Shown here piece by piece: positions 23,898 to 34,844 of a stretch of DNA of 64,000 nt. Source of the stretch: Gentiana macrophylla (taxonomy: Eukaryota > Streptophyta > Magnoliopsida > Gentianales > Gentianaceae); the NCBI GenBank assembly GCA_026214975.1, contig CM047805.1, positions 110,727,845 through 110,791,844 on the forward strand, in the 5' to 3' direction. How positions within the stretch are numbered: position 1 is the stretch's first letter; every line of letters begins with the position of its first letter. The notes beneath the pieces are model-generated. The model searched no databases. It was not told the DNA's origin and saw nothing but the letters and a program-made list of their open reading frames with translations. Made by a program: the position numbers and the translations under genes.

Positions 23898-26800
23898 TTA
23901 CATGTAGTACCTTTTGAGATTGTCCGTGTGCCACGGCTTATTGAGCTCGAAACCTTGCTGATTTCTGAGGACATAAGTTCCTTTTTTGATCTCTCTTGCG
24001 ACTTGGTAAGGACCTTCCCAATTTTCCGTTAGCTTACCCTTATCAGGCTCCATACCAGTGGCCTTTCTATTTCGAAGAACAAAATCCCCGACCCTAAATG
24101 AATGATCGCGGATTCGCTTGTCGTGTTGTTGTTTAGCGAGTTGCTTGTAATTCGCAAGCCGATGGTATGTCGCTAGCCTTTTCTATTCCGCTAGATCTAA
24201 GTCGATCTGTCTGTTCAATCAATTGTCCGTTGGGTCGTGTAAGGCGACCCTGATGCTGGGTAGATCCATTTCGACAGGAGTCATGGCCTCTGATCCGTAA
24301 GTAAGAGCAAAAGGTGTTTCTCCCATGGGTGTTTTAATTGTGGTGCGGAGTGCCCAAAGTATAGTGGGTATCTCGTCGACCCACCCACCTGCTTTTACTT
24401 TGTCATCCACACTCTTTTTGAGCATCTTTATTATTTGTTTGTTGCCGGCCTCAGCATGGCCGTTGCCTTGAGGATAAGCCACGGATGATTGCCAGTGCTT
24501 GACCTTGAATTCCTCGCAGAGCTTTGAGAATTCCTTTCTAAATTGTGGGCCGTGGTCTGACACCACTGCCCACGGGATACCAAAGCGAGAAAAAAATTGA
24601 TCGTGTAAGAAATAACCCGCGGCCTTTGCGCCTATCTTGACCATAGGCTTAGCCTCGATCCACTTTGTAAAATAATCCATAGCCACTATAATAACCTAGC
24701 ACCCACCTCTACCTGATGGAAAGGGTCCGATGAGATCGAGTCCCCACATGTCGAAAGGCCAAGGTGCGACCACGATGCTCTGTTCGACAGATGGTATCCT
24801 GGGGATGTCTGCATGTTTTTGACACTCCGGACATTCTCTGACTAGCTTTTCTGAGTCCTTAAGATTCGTCGGCCAGTAATACCGTGCGGTTATAACCTTC
24901 TGGGCCAAAGAGCGACTAGCGGGATGGCCCCCACACACTCCTTGGTGAAGCTCGACAAGGATTATCTTGCTTTCTTCTTCTCGAACACATCGTAGTAGAG
25001 GTTTTGTTGCGGATCTCCTGTAGAGTATTCCGTTGTTTATAATGTACCGGGCCGCTTTTTTCTTTAGCACGCGAGATTTATCCGCTCCGTCAGGTAAGAC
25101 GCCTGACTCTATATAAGCCTGAACCTCGTCGATCCAGCATGTATTCGGTGCTGGTCCGTCGATTTCCATGATTTGTGTTGCCTCGGTAGCGGGTACCGCT
25201 AGGTACTCTATCATTATGGAGGGATCTGTGAACTCTTCTTGGAGAGATAGCTTAGAGAGATAGTCTGCCCGCTCGTTGTCCTCTCTCCGAATTCTGATGA
25301 ACTCGCAATAGTTGAAGCCGGCTTTCAATCGTCGAACAATCTCACCATATTTCTCGAGAATACTATAATGCGTGTCATAGTCCCCTGAGATTTGGTTGAC
25401 GATAAGTTGGGAGTCACAGTAGACTTCAACATTTTCCACGCTTAGTTCCTTTGCTAGCTTGAGCCTGGCTATAACTGCTTCATACTAGGCCTGATTATTC
25501 GAAGCCAAAAATTCAAACCTTAGAGCCTTTTCGATTTCCTCCGTCGTTCCGGGTTCCATCAGAATTACCCCGACCCCGCAACCATTTCGATTAGACGCTC
25601 CGTCAACATACAACTGCCAACATTGATCGGGCTTACTCCTGACCGCAGCGGGCTCTAGTGGTACCGGTGAGCTTGGTTGCAGCAAACTGAAACTTGTCTC
25701 TACAATAAAATCCGGAAATGTTTGACCCTTGATAGCTTTTCTAGGTTGAAATTGTATGTCGAATTCAGTGATTTCGATAAATTGACCCATCGGAGAGTCG
25801 ACTGAAAGATCGGGTTTATGCAGTATTTGTCGCATTGGACTATCCGTTAAGACAATTATTATGTGCGAAGTAAAATAGCCCCTGAGTTTGCGGGCAGCGA
25901 TAACAAGCGAGTAGGATAATTTTTCAACATTAAAATAGCGACTCTCCACCGGACTGAGAGCCTTGCTTACATAATAGACGGGATTTTAGAGGGTTCCGGC
26001 CTCCTTGACAAGAACGGCGGCAACAGCCCGGTCCGAAGCCGCCAGGTACAAAAACAAAATATCTCCTTCTACAGGGCTAACCAAAATAGGTGGTTTCCCA
26101 AGAATTCCTTTAGAGCCTGAAACGCATGTGAACATTCTACGCTCCACGAAAAGTCTTGTCACCCTTGAGAATTTCGAAGAAGGGGAGACACTTCTCCGCT
26201 GATTTTGATATGAAGCGACCAAGCGCAATGATGCGGCCGTTGAGCCTCTGAACCTCCTTGATGGTCGTGGGTTCCTACATGTCAAGCAAAGCTTGTATTT
26301 TTTTCCGGATTAGCCTCGATGCCACGACGACTAATCATAAACCCGAGAAACTTGCCTGCCTAGACACTAAATGTACACTTGGCCGGATTGAGCTTCATTG
26401 AGTGTTTTCGGACATTGTAAAAAGTCTCTTGAAGGTCACCGGCGTGACCGTCCCCAACGGATTTAACAACCATATCGTCTATATAAGCTTCCATATTTTT
26501 GCCTATTTGCGAACTAAAACCACGTTGACCATTTCGATAAGTTGAACCCGCATTCTTGACCGGAAGGGCATCATTTCATAGTAGTACAAACCCCAAAGCA
26601 GACTCACGAAGGCCGTTTTCTTTGTCGGACTCGGCCATCCCATGATTGATGATACCCGAATATGCGTCAAAAAACTAAGAACTTCAAAACCAGAGATGGA
26701 ATCTACTAACTGATCAATTCGCGGAAGATGATAAGGATCTTTCGGACAAGCTTTGTTAATGTCCGTGAAATCGACACACATCCTCCACTTGCCATTGTGC

Positions 26801-27778
26801 TTCTTCATCATAACTACATTTGCTAGCCAAGTAGGATAGGCGAGCTCTTTTATGATCCCTGCTTCCAGGAGTTTCCCGACCTCTACTTTCACCGCCACTT
26901 CCTTTTTGGTCAAAAATTGGCGTGCTCGTTGCTGTATCGGTTTGAAAGTAGAGTCGACGTTGAGATTATGGAGGCGGCGTGCGCGCCTCGACCCCTCGCA
27001 TGTCCGTCACTATCCAGGCAAATGCACCCAGATTCTCTTTGAGTAATTTTATCAATTTTTCCCTCTCGAAAGAACTCAGCCGAGCTCCTATCTTGACTTT
27101 ATGATCGGGATATTCGTCGTTAATGACTACCTCGACCAACTCATCCTCTACCGTAAAGTCGGGCTCATCCCTGACTTGCAAAGTTTCACATTCCACTTTC
27201 ACGGGTACAGTCTCCCCCACTACCCCGATCATGTTGATATTTTCCATGTTTTCAGGTTGCTCGATTCGTGCTCTTTTGTTCCCGGTTCTCATTTCCTGTA
27301 TGTATGTGAGGACAGATGCGGAGTTCATTGATCGGCGTTCGATCATGTCTCCTACATAAAGTTTTGCCCGCTGATGCGGGATGGAAGTTACCATTTGAAA
27401 TTGCTTCAAAGCCGGTGTCCCAATTATCATGTTATAATTGGATTGACGATCGACCACAAGGAAGACAACCTTTTCTGTCCAAAAGGGTGCATAATCTCCC
27501 ATTTGTACATCCAAATCAATGGCCCCTGACTTGTATTTTATGGTTAGTGAAACCCTCAAGGGTGCCATTATGCGGCCTCAAATTAGAGTCTCCGAACCCT
27601 AATTCTTTGAAGCAGTTGTAATATAAGATGTCGCAGCACGCTCCTGTGTCGATCATTACCTTGTTGACGCAAGCCCAATTGATGACTACCGAAATGCATA
27701 AACACATATCTTCCGTATTGATCGAAGTCACTAGCTCGCTTCGCGTAAAAGCGAGAGGTTGCTCGTTCCCTCGCAGGA
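23898..27778 (-). pseudogene. Tat-lineage pol: protease, RT, RNase H, aRNase H, integrase
   Basis: Order on the minus strand: protease (MIDTGACCDILY at about 27650, NMIIGTPAL at about 27420); RT (KHNGKWRMCVDFTDINKACP at about 26780, YIDDMVVKS at about 26480); RNase H; a second, archaeal-type RNase H (WQLYVDGASNRNG at about 25610, CDSQLIVNQISG at about 25400); integrase with an HHCC zinc finger (about 24980-24810), a core (DYFTKWIEAKP, SDHGPQF, QGNGHAEAGNK) and a GPY-type C-terminus (WEGPYQV, about 24020). The stop is TAA at 23898-23900. It lacks a chromodomain, as Tat integrases do. Stops at about 24688 and 26370 and several frame changes make it non-functional. Confidence 0.9.
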
Positions 27779-28499
27779 CTACGGCTTTTCCACATGCTTG
27801 TTAATGGAGCCGATGCGGCTTTTGATCTGATTGTTACTTGGAGGAGGCTCGGTTATTATTCTGATGTTCCTGTCGAACTGGCGAGCTTGCTGATTCCTCC
27901 TGTCTGGCCCACCGGCATCTAGCTTGTAGTGATCATGATGTCCGTGAGCAAGTAATTTTTCTATTGCCCGTTTGAACTGAGTACACTCGTCAGTTGTATG
28001 GCCCTTATCTCTGTGATAGCCGCAATATTTGGACGCATCGCAGCGTGTATCCGGAGCCATAGGGTAAGGCTCAGGTAGTTCGTCTCTTACTTCGTTCAGC
28101 ATCTGAGTATAAGATATTCTAAGCGGCGTGAAGTGTTCTTCCTTAAATATTTCGGGCTTTTTAACATCCCGATCAGTATTCCTGCGGCTATCTCTAGGCG
28201 GACTGCGCTCAGCCCTCTGTTTGCCTTTATTGGATAAACATGCTCCTTCGTTACCCGCTGTGGCGATGTATTTTCTGGTTGAACTTAACGTTTCTTGCAA
28301 GTTTGCTGGAGAGGTCAAAGCAAAATAAGATTTCAAGTAACCGGGATCCAGCCCTATTTCAAAACTGCTCATAACGACGTTGTCGGCCAAACCCCTCATT
28401 AGCTCGTACACTTTGTAAAACCGTTCATAGTAGCTGCGGGTACCCTCATTCTCGCCTTGTCGGACCTCATGCAGGTCGATGTGTGTCTTTATTGCTGTT
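27779..28499 (-). pseudogene. Tat gag, C-terminal part with zinc knuckle
   Basis: Capsid-like residues (LHEVRQGENEGTRSYYERF, about 28480) are followed by a basic linker and a zinc knuckle CGYHRDKGHTTDEC (about 28020). This binds element RNA during particle assembly. The first part of gag lies at 30118-30850, beyond an inserted fragment. The join is at about 28500, where the reading frame and the type of gag change. Confidence 0.85.
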
Positions 28500-30117
28500 G
28501 CAATTCTCTTTTCAAAGCATTCCATGTACTAACCTTTGGTACCCTATGTATATGACTCAAAAATTTGAATTCTGTCCACCATCGCGAAGCCTTCCCTGTG
28601 AACAGAAGTGGTGCAAAATAGCACTTATCCGCATCTGAATAGTTATAGCGTGCAAAATAGTGCTCTAACTCAGCTTCCCAGTAAAAATATGCATCACCAT
28701 CAGGTGCACCACTAAATGATGGAAGCCCCATTCGTCACAACTTTCGTGTTTCTTTCACTCGCATGCAGGAATCAACCCCAATGAACAAATCAGAAGAACG
28801 AGCAAAACACAGATTCCGTCCAGAAATTAAACTCTGCACTTATTGACACGTGCAGCCCAAAAAAAGCACAATTTCAACTAACAATAAAGAGCAAACTCGT
28901 TGAAGAATGAGTTATCTAGATGATATCAAAAACTCAGAATTTTTGGACATGCAAAGGTCAACCAAACAATCGTATTCTAACAACTGTCACAATCTGTCAA
29001 AAATTTCCAGATTGTTAGCAGTGACTTACGATGCAGATTGGGGTCGAACCAAGCCTAATCTGGGAAAACTCAAAAGATAAAAGTTGTAGATCAGAGAGTT
29101 TCCTACAAGTCTACAAACTTTTATGGGATTTGGAGTTGGGTAGCCCCTTCAAATTGAAATCGCAAACGGATCTACGGCTGCAGAATTTCTGACAGGACGA
29201 TCTCTGATGTGAGGCAGTTTTGAATATGATCGGATGGGAATTACGAGATGGGGTCAAGAGATAAATTGTAGATAACTGGGTGATTTAGGTCTGGTAAAAA
29301 TTTCAGGTCGGTTGAAGGTGTTTTGGTTAGGGAACGAACTGATACAAAAACGGTGTCTGGTAAATTAGGGTTCTTAGGGTTGAAGGTTGAAGGTTTGAAG
29401 ATACAAAGGATTTTCCGGGATGGTGGATGAAGATTGCTTGTGTTCTTGGGGGGCGACTGAAAAAGAACAAGAACAACGATTTTTTTATTATTTTTGGAAT
29501 AATACGGAATAAAGAAAAACAAAAAATAAAAATGGATATTTGCACACCGGTTCTTGAGCTCTGCTATAATCGATGTGATTCGGTTGGAATCGGATCGATG
29601 TTTTGCCCAGGAAGTAACTAAGGGGAACAATGACGAGCTAATGATCCTAGACCTAGTAATCCAACTAAATCGTAGGCAGAGAACGCCCAACAATCGCTCA
29701 CAATGCTGGTAAATCCTCAAAGGGGTGAACTTTCTACGACAAAGAAAATTCTCACTCGCATGTGATATTCAAGCCTTATGACTTGGTTGAGTAAAACTCA
29801 ATAACTTGGTTTTTCATAAAAAAATTGTGTATCGAATGAAAAGCTAGCGTTTGCCTTATATAGACTTACAACCAAAAGAACTAGAAAGACAAAAGCAATG
29901 TGGGATAAATGCCGACTATGAAAAATGCGTCTACTTCCTATTGGCCAGAAACGAAATGTTCCTATTGGCTAATAAAAGAATAAATAAATAAAGTGCTGAA
30001 AATCCAATATAAAATAAAACCAACTCCTAATTAATTAAATAATATCCGGCCATAGGGTCTTCATAATACTCATAAATAGCACGAATGATGGTATCCTCCG
30101 AGAATGAACCGGATCAC
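28500..30117 (-). mobile_element. 5' fragment of another gypsy-like element
   Basis: On the minus strand there is an LTR (30117 to about 29573: TGATGTGATCCGG ... CCGAATCACATCG, TATA at about 29860), a primer-site-like stretch (about 29560-29570, AGCAGAGC), a leader of about 830 nt, and the start of a different gag (MGLPSFSGAPDGDAYF at 28731; TGKASRWWTEF). It stops at about 28500 inside this gag and continues as Tat gag. The rest of the fragment's coding region and its 3' LTR are missing, as is part of Tat gag, so a deletion or recombination followed the insertion. Confidence 0.7.
29573..30117 (-). repeat. LTR of the gypsy-like fragment
   Basis: About 545 bp with inverted ends TGATGTGATCCGG/CCGAATCACATC. 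The ends resemble those of the small element at 46457-49464, suggesting related families. Confidence 0.7.
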
Positions 30118-30850
30118 ATCAGTACCTCTTTGCAACTCCTCTATCTGCTTTTTCATTATACCCATATCCACCTGGTCTTGGGGGACAGGTGGGGGTGCAA
30201 CGTAGCCTCCTACAACTTATGAGTCCCCCTGTCCTCCAAGAGGGTACGGACCTGTCGAGGATTCCTAGGTCTCCCTGGGGCTGCACCGCGATCGTCGACC
30301 ACGGGCCCCAGACGACCTAAGGCTGATTTCCTATCCCCCATTGGGTGTGAGGTTGCGTGGATGCTTCCTTGATTTACAGTCGTTGAGGTTGGATTGTCTT
30401 TGGGGTATGAGAGTGAGAATTTGCACCTCTGTTGCGTGCGGGTTGAGGAGGTTTTGAACTTGCGGATAGGTTGAGGTGGTAGCCCTCAGCAATTAGCAAC
30501 GTATTTCCTACTTGCATTCCCTCTACATATTCCATGTGCGCTTGTAGAGCTATCTTGTATGAGTCTTCTTTGTGGGGCGCTCCCCTGCTTTGAAACAAAC
30601 TGATGTTCATTATTTGGTAAGATGCTTCTGCGACGCTTTTCCCACGGCTCTTTTCGACCGCCGCCTCATGTATTTCCTGGACTCTAGTCCTTTCTCTTAT
30701 GTATGCTCGCATGTCGGGCGTGATGTCTTGCCCGGCATCACCCTGCAGATAGTACTTTTACGCTTGGCTCCCACACTGCGTGTTAGATGCCGCTTGATTA
30801 CCACTGGTTACCCCATTACTCGGAGTAGCAGGTTAAAGTGTTTTGAACCG
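30118..30850 (-). pseudogene. Tat gag, N-terminal part
   Basis: A minus-strand coding stretch contains DMRAYIRERTRVQEIHEAA (about 30710), a Pro-rich linker (PHPMGD, GRPRNPRQVRT) and a final helix (VDMGIMKKQIEELQRG, about 30120-30170). Frames change at about 30370 and 30250. It is cut at 30118 by the gypsy-like fragment. The start codon is uncertain because a stop lies upstream at about 30760. Confidence 0.6.
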
Positions 30851-31317
30851 CCATTTCTGACTAAGATTTTTGGAGATATTTTAGTAAGGTATTTTGGTGA
30901 GATATTTTTGCTAGATATTTTGGCTAGATATTTTGGTGAGATATTTTTTCCAACTCAAAATATCAAAAAGCAGGGGGTGTTTACTGAGGGTTATTTTCCA
31001 AGTGGTATTGTCAAGTACTCAGATTCCTTATTACTTGAAGATCTGAAACTGCGAAAAAGGCATACAAACCAACCTGGGTATTTAAAGATGGACTCGTGTG
31101 CGAGTTTGCAGATGTTTCTTTAAGAATGAGGCGGTTTGCACGGAGTTTGGTGATCCCAGCCTTGTGTTTGTTGCTGAGGTGAGGACAACGATGATTTATG
31201 GGCTGGATTATCCCAGGAGATCAAAGTTAGTCGATCGGAGGTGGTGTCCTCGTTGGAGACACCGTGGAATCGTCTTTGCGGTGGAGCAAATGACATAGAG
31301 ATTTGAATGATGTTGAT
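30851..31317 (-). other. Leader of the Tat element
   Basis: Untranslated region between primer site and gag. It includes five degenerate copies of a 14-bp AT-rich unit (TATTTTGGTGAGA/TAGA) at about 30870-30950. Confidence 0.5.
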
Positions 31318-31335
31318 TTTCCGATAACGGAGCCA
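31318..31335 (-). promoter_or_regulatory. Decayed primer binding site of the Tat element
   Basis: Minus strand TGGCTCCGTTATCGGAAA differs from TGGCGCCGTTGCCGGGGA at five positions, four of them G/C to A/T transitions as expected after cytosine methylation. It lies 3 nt from the LTR. Confidence 0.65.
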
Positions 31336-31338
31336 AGC

Positions 31339-31956
31339 GATATAGCGTAGAATATCAGGTTTATGTAATGAGTGCTTATCTTGAGGATATAAGGCTTTAT
31401 ATACGTGATTTCTCCATGGAGAGTATGGCGGTGAACAAGAACAATACAGTCGGAATAAAGTTAAGGAAGAACACGTTAATGAGTCGACAAATTGACAGAG
31501 TAGCTATGTGTGTATTAATTCTTGGATCCTTTCTATTACATTGTGATACCATATATATAGGCTAAGACTATGTCGGTTTACTGTTCATGACAAGACAATT
31601 AAGAATACATAATTAAAGATAATTATGCATGCAATACAAGTGGCCTAGCCAGCTGTCAAAATTAGCCAGATGGAGTGATAAGTATGGCGAGCAGCGAACA
31701 GCGGCCTCGTATATGCCTTGTCTTGAAATCAGTTTGACCATATGGGTAGAAATCACAAGGAGAGGATGAGTCCGACTTATGACCAGTGGACGGGATCCGC
31801 TTATCACATGGCGGATAGGACCCGGCTACTGAACGGTGGTAGGATCCACTTATGTGCTTGTCTGAGAGGGGAAAGAGGCCCCATATCTTCGTTATTGGGC
31901 CATGATAGTAGGCTCAATCTAGATAAACAGAGCCCCATTCCGGTTCGGGTATATCA
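31339..31956 (-). repeat. 5' LTR of the Tat element
   Basis: About 618 bp ending in ATATCA before the target copy GATAT (31957-31961). A TATA-like box lies at about 31548-31560 on the minus strand. The first 135 bp match 2711-2846. Confidence 0.8.
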
Positions 31957-32442
31957 GATATTAATGACATTTTGGTAAATATTGAACGTATGAAGAGCAA
32001 TCGGTACGTATAAGACCCAAATAATATATATTAAAATACATCAAATAAAAAAATAGTGGTTTTCTTATTTTGTTACTCAACTTTCGCTATGGTTCTTTGT
32101 TTCACATATCCTAGTTATGGATATGTATCCTGGAATCCCCTAAAACTTTTAAAATTCAGATTTCGCTCCCTGATGTGTATTCTACGTATCTATATTAAAA
32201 TTCAGATTTCGCTCTCTAACGTGTATCCTACGTATCTAATATGTGTATATATCAGATACGTATAAGTTACGAAGTATTGGTGTATTATAGGTCATATATA
32301 CCACTCGGGGACGGACCCAACATGGTGAGGGCGGGGCCATGGCCCACACTCAAATTTCAGTGCGAAATTATTAGTATTTCTCTAATAACATTAACACTGT
32401 GTATGTATATTATGTCGAATTTTTTTAACCAAACTGTCATTG

Positions 32443-32496
32443 TAGCTTAGTTGGTGAAGTGTCTAACTATTTTCTTTAAGGTTATGAGTTCAAATC
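32443..32496 (+). repeat. tRNA-derived SINE-like promoter boxes
   Basis: A box A-like TAGCTTAGTTGG (32443-32454) and a box B-like GAGTTCAAATC (32486-32496) are spaced as in tRNA-derived SINEs. The rest does not fold into a tRNA and no clear SINE end was seen. Confidence 0.4.
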
Positions 32497-32499
32497 TTG

Positions 32500-32690
32500 A
32501 TTGCTTTTTGTTGGTTTTTTCTCTTTTCTAGTCTTTGTAATTTATGTTTTTTTTTCTTTTCTAGTGTTTGGAATTTATGTTTTTCCTTCTTTTGTTGGTT
32601 TTTCTCCTTTATAGTCTTTGTAACTTATGTTTTATTTTTTCTCTTTTCTAGTGTTTATAATTTATGTTTTTCTTTTTCTTTTTAATATTT
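32500..32690. repeat. T-rich minisatellite
   Basis: Four degenerate units contain CTTTTCTAGT(C/G)TTTG and AATTTATG, paired into a longer period of about 85 bp. It ends where the copia gag begins. Confidence 0.65.
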
Positions 32691-32831
32691 GTGAATTTAC
32701 GTGCTAAGAACAAACACGGCTTCATAGACGGAAAAATCAAGGTCCCCGACACTACGTCTCCCGATTTTGATCAATGAGGTATTATCAGTTCGATGCTAGT
32801 TGCGTGGATTGTCAATACCCTTGATAGTTCG
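32691..32831 (+). pseudogene. Copia gag, N-terminal piece
   Basis: It encodes LRAKNKHGFIDGKIKVPD and MLVAWIVNTLDSS, typical of the UBN2-type copia gag, with one internal stop (about 32777). The start is lost. It continues at 41679 after the chromovirus insertion at GTTCG. Confidence 0.85.
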
Positions 32832-34740
32832 TGTAATATCCCGATTTTTGAAAAAGGGCAATTCGGTCTTTTAGCAAAAATCAGAATATTATGTTATTTT
32901 TAATTAAAGGATTTTCAAAAAAAAAAAGGAAAAGAAAAAGGGATAAACAAGGATTTTCTTTTTAAGGAAAATAATTAAATAATTAGGTAATTGGGATTAT
33001 AAAAGGAAAACTAATCCTAATTTTAACCTAGTTGTTTTGACAAAAAAAAAAGAGAGAGGGACGCAGAGAGGAAAAAGGGGGCGCAGCTTTTGAGGAAAAA
33101 AAAAGAGAGAAGAAGTTTTCAATCTCGAGGCTAATCCGTTGTTCTTTTCATCAGACGTCTCAAGAGAGAAAGGATCACCGCGAGACGAGGATCGTTTTGA
33201 TATCAACAATCCCTAGATCGCTTAACGTTTGATTAAGGTAACGTGGTTTTCTTATCGTATGATTAGGGTTTCAGTAAAGTGATAGGGCAATTAGCATCAT
33301 TGTTTTCATGGTTTTAATTCGTTTAAGTCGATGTCGGGTTGAATTTGAGTAGAAAACGCAGAGCGCAGAAAAAACCGTGAACGATGTTGAAAAAAAAAAA
33401 AAATATATATATAATTAGGCTCGGTCGACCGAACCAAGCCTTCCGGTCGACCGAGTGTCATGAAATCTGTATAGATAGATTTTGTGACTGTACTGCTATT
33501 TTTCCCAGTATCGGACAGTAGGTTTGTCTGGACAGGGGCTATTACAGTACTGTTTTTCTTTCCTTTTTATGTGTTTCAAGCTTTATAATAGTGTGTTTAA
33601 TGCATAACCTTACGTGACAAAGCTCTGAACTAGCTTCTGGTGCGTTTAGTTCCGGCACCACATGGATTCCCTAAAAGATGAAGTGTGGGACCACTGGAAG
33701 CTTCGGATTTGCCTTGTGCTTCGATAAGCTAGGGTTTATCGATGTCTGTGTAATTGCTAGGGCTTGTCCGTGTCTCAGAGGTCTAAGTACGAGGGTAGGA
33801 AGTGTGAGGAGCTTACGAAAACACTTAGGTGGCTAGTTAAACATCTAATCAAACATATGTGCTAGATTAATAAGCTTAAACATCATGCAATGCTTGGTGA
33901 GGCATAGTACAATATCGCGATGTGTTCTCTGACCAGACAAAGTAGATTGTACCCACGCCGGTCAATCGATTGGCGATAAAGCGTCCTGGTGCACTCTGCC
34001 GGTCATCACACTATCGGGACTCGAGATATTCCCGGGCTACTAGAGCGTGTCTCTAAGTAGGTTGCACCAGTTGTCCTAGTACATCCTATTACTAGGCGTA
34101 GTGCCCTTGTTATTCATGATGTAACAAACTTGAGCTAAGCTAGATACCTTTGGAACCTCATGTTATGCAATGAACATAATATGATAGTTAGCTAGGGCTA
34201 ATAAAGGAAATGAATTAATAAAAGGCGGCGTTGCTTTTATTTCTTTATGAGACCGAGAGTTATGCGATCTTCTATGCATTCTTGAGTACTTATGTACTTA
34301 CCCGTTACTTTATGTTTGTCTTTCCTTTCCCAAAGAAGATGAACAGGTTGTTACGGCTGATGAGTTCTTTGACGAGGATGTGTGAGATGGAGCTCTTGAA
34401 GACTTAGTTCCTTTAGTTTTGCTTTCTTTCAATAATGTTGTTGATTCAAGTTCAAACAATGTTGTCTTTCTTTTGGATTAGTTCTGGTTGAGTTCTTTTG
34501 AGATCTTTTGGGATTTGAATGTTGGATGATTAGTTTTCTTTATTGGATTTAGTTTCACAGCATTGAAAACCGTGCGTTCGATCTTTTGTCTTTTGTTTTT
34601 CCCGGGTCGTTTTATCTTCCGTGTCGTTTTAGTTCTGATGTATGACGTAAGGCTTACATATATTATTGAATTTATTTGATAATATATGTGCCGAGCGCTC
34701 TTTCCGGATAAGGACTCGGTGTCTGGGAACGGGCGTTACT
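32832..34740 (+). repeat. 5' LTR of the chromovirus
   Basis: 1,909 bp, paired with 39744-41678. It contains a perfect 12-bp inverted repeat CTCGGTCGACCG/CGGTCGACCGAG at 33420-33455 and a short (TA)n just before it. Confidence 0.95.
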
Positions 34741-34844
34741 GATTGGTATCGAGAGAGAAAGGTTTTCCTTCTTTGTGTAGGACTTGATTTTTCTTTAAGA
34801 TAAGGTTAGAGCTTTAGTAACCCTCTTTCTCTTGGCTACTGAGG

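Larger units (their letters stand above)
2711..31956 (-). mobile_element. Tat-lineage Ty3/gypsy retrotransposon, nested host
   Basis: The element is bounded by a perfect 5-bp TSD GATAT (2706-2710 and 31957-31961) with inverted ends TGATATA/TATATCA. Minus-strand order from the right is: LTR (31339-31956), tRNA-Arg-type primer site (31318-31335), gag, protease, RT, RNase H, archaeal-type RNase H and integrase without a chromodomain (to 23898). A plus-strand antisense gene follows (about 3350-23191), then a truncated 3' LTR (2711-2846). The archaeal-type RNase H and an antisense ORF are hallmarks of the Tat lineage. About 16.3 kb inside it is later insertion (3811-20079), and gag is broken by another fragment (28500-30117). 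Many stops and frameshifts show that the coding part is dead. Confidence 0.88.
31962..32690. other. Non-coding flank with small repeats
   Basis: No gene is seen. A 46-bp unit is duplicated in tandem (32151-32196 and 32197-32242). A Pol III-like box pair and a T-rich minisatellite follow, listed separately. Confidence 0.6.

Noticed and set aside
23898..27778. An integrated plant pararetrovirus
   Set aside because: Integrase, a tRNA-Arg-type primer site, LTRs and a 5-bp TSD show a Ty3/gypsy retrotransposon; there is no movement-protein or coat-protein region.
32443..32496. A tRNA gene
   Set aside because: Box-like motifs exist but no acceptor stem or cloverleaf can be formed.
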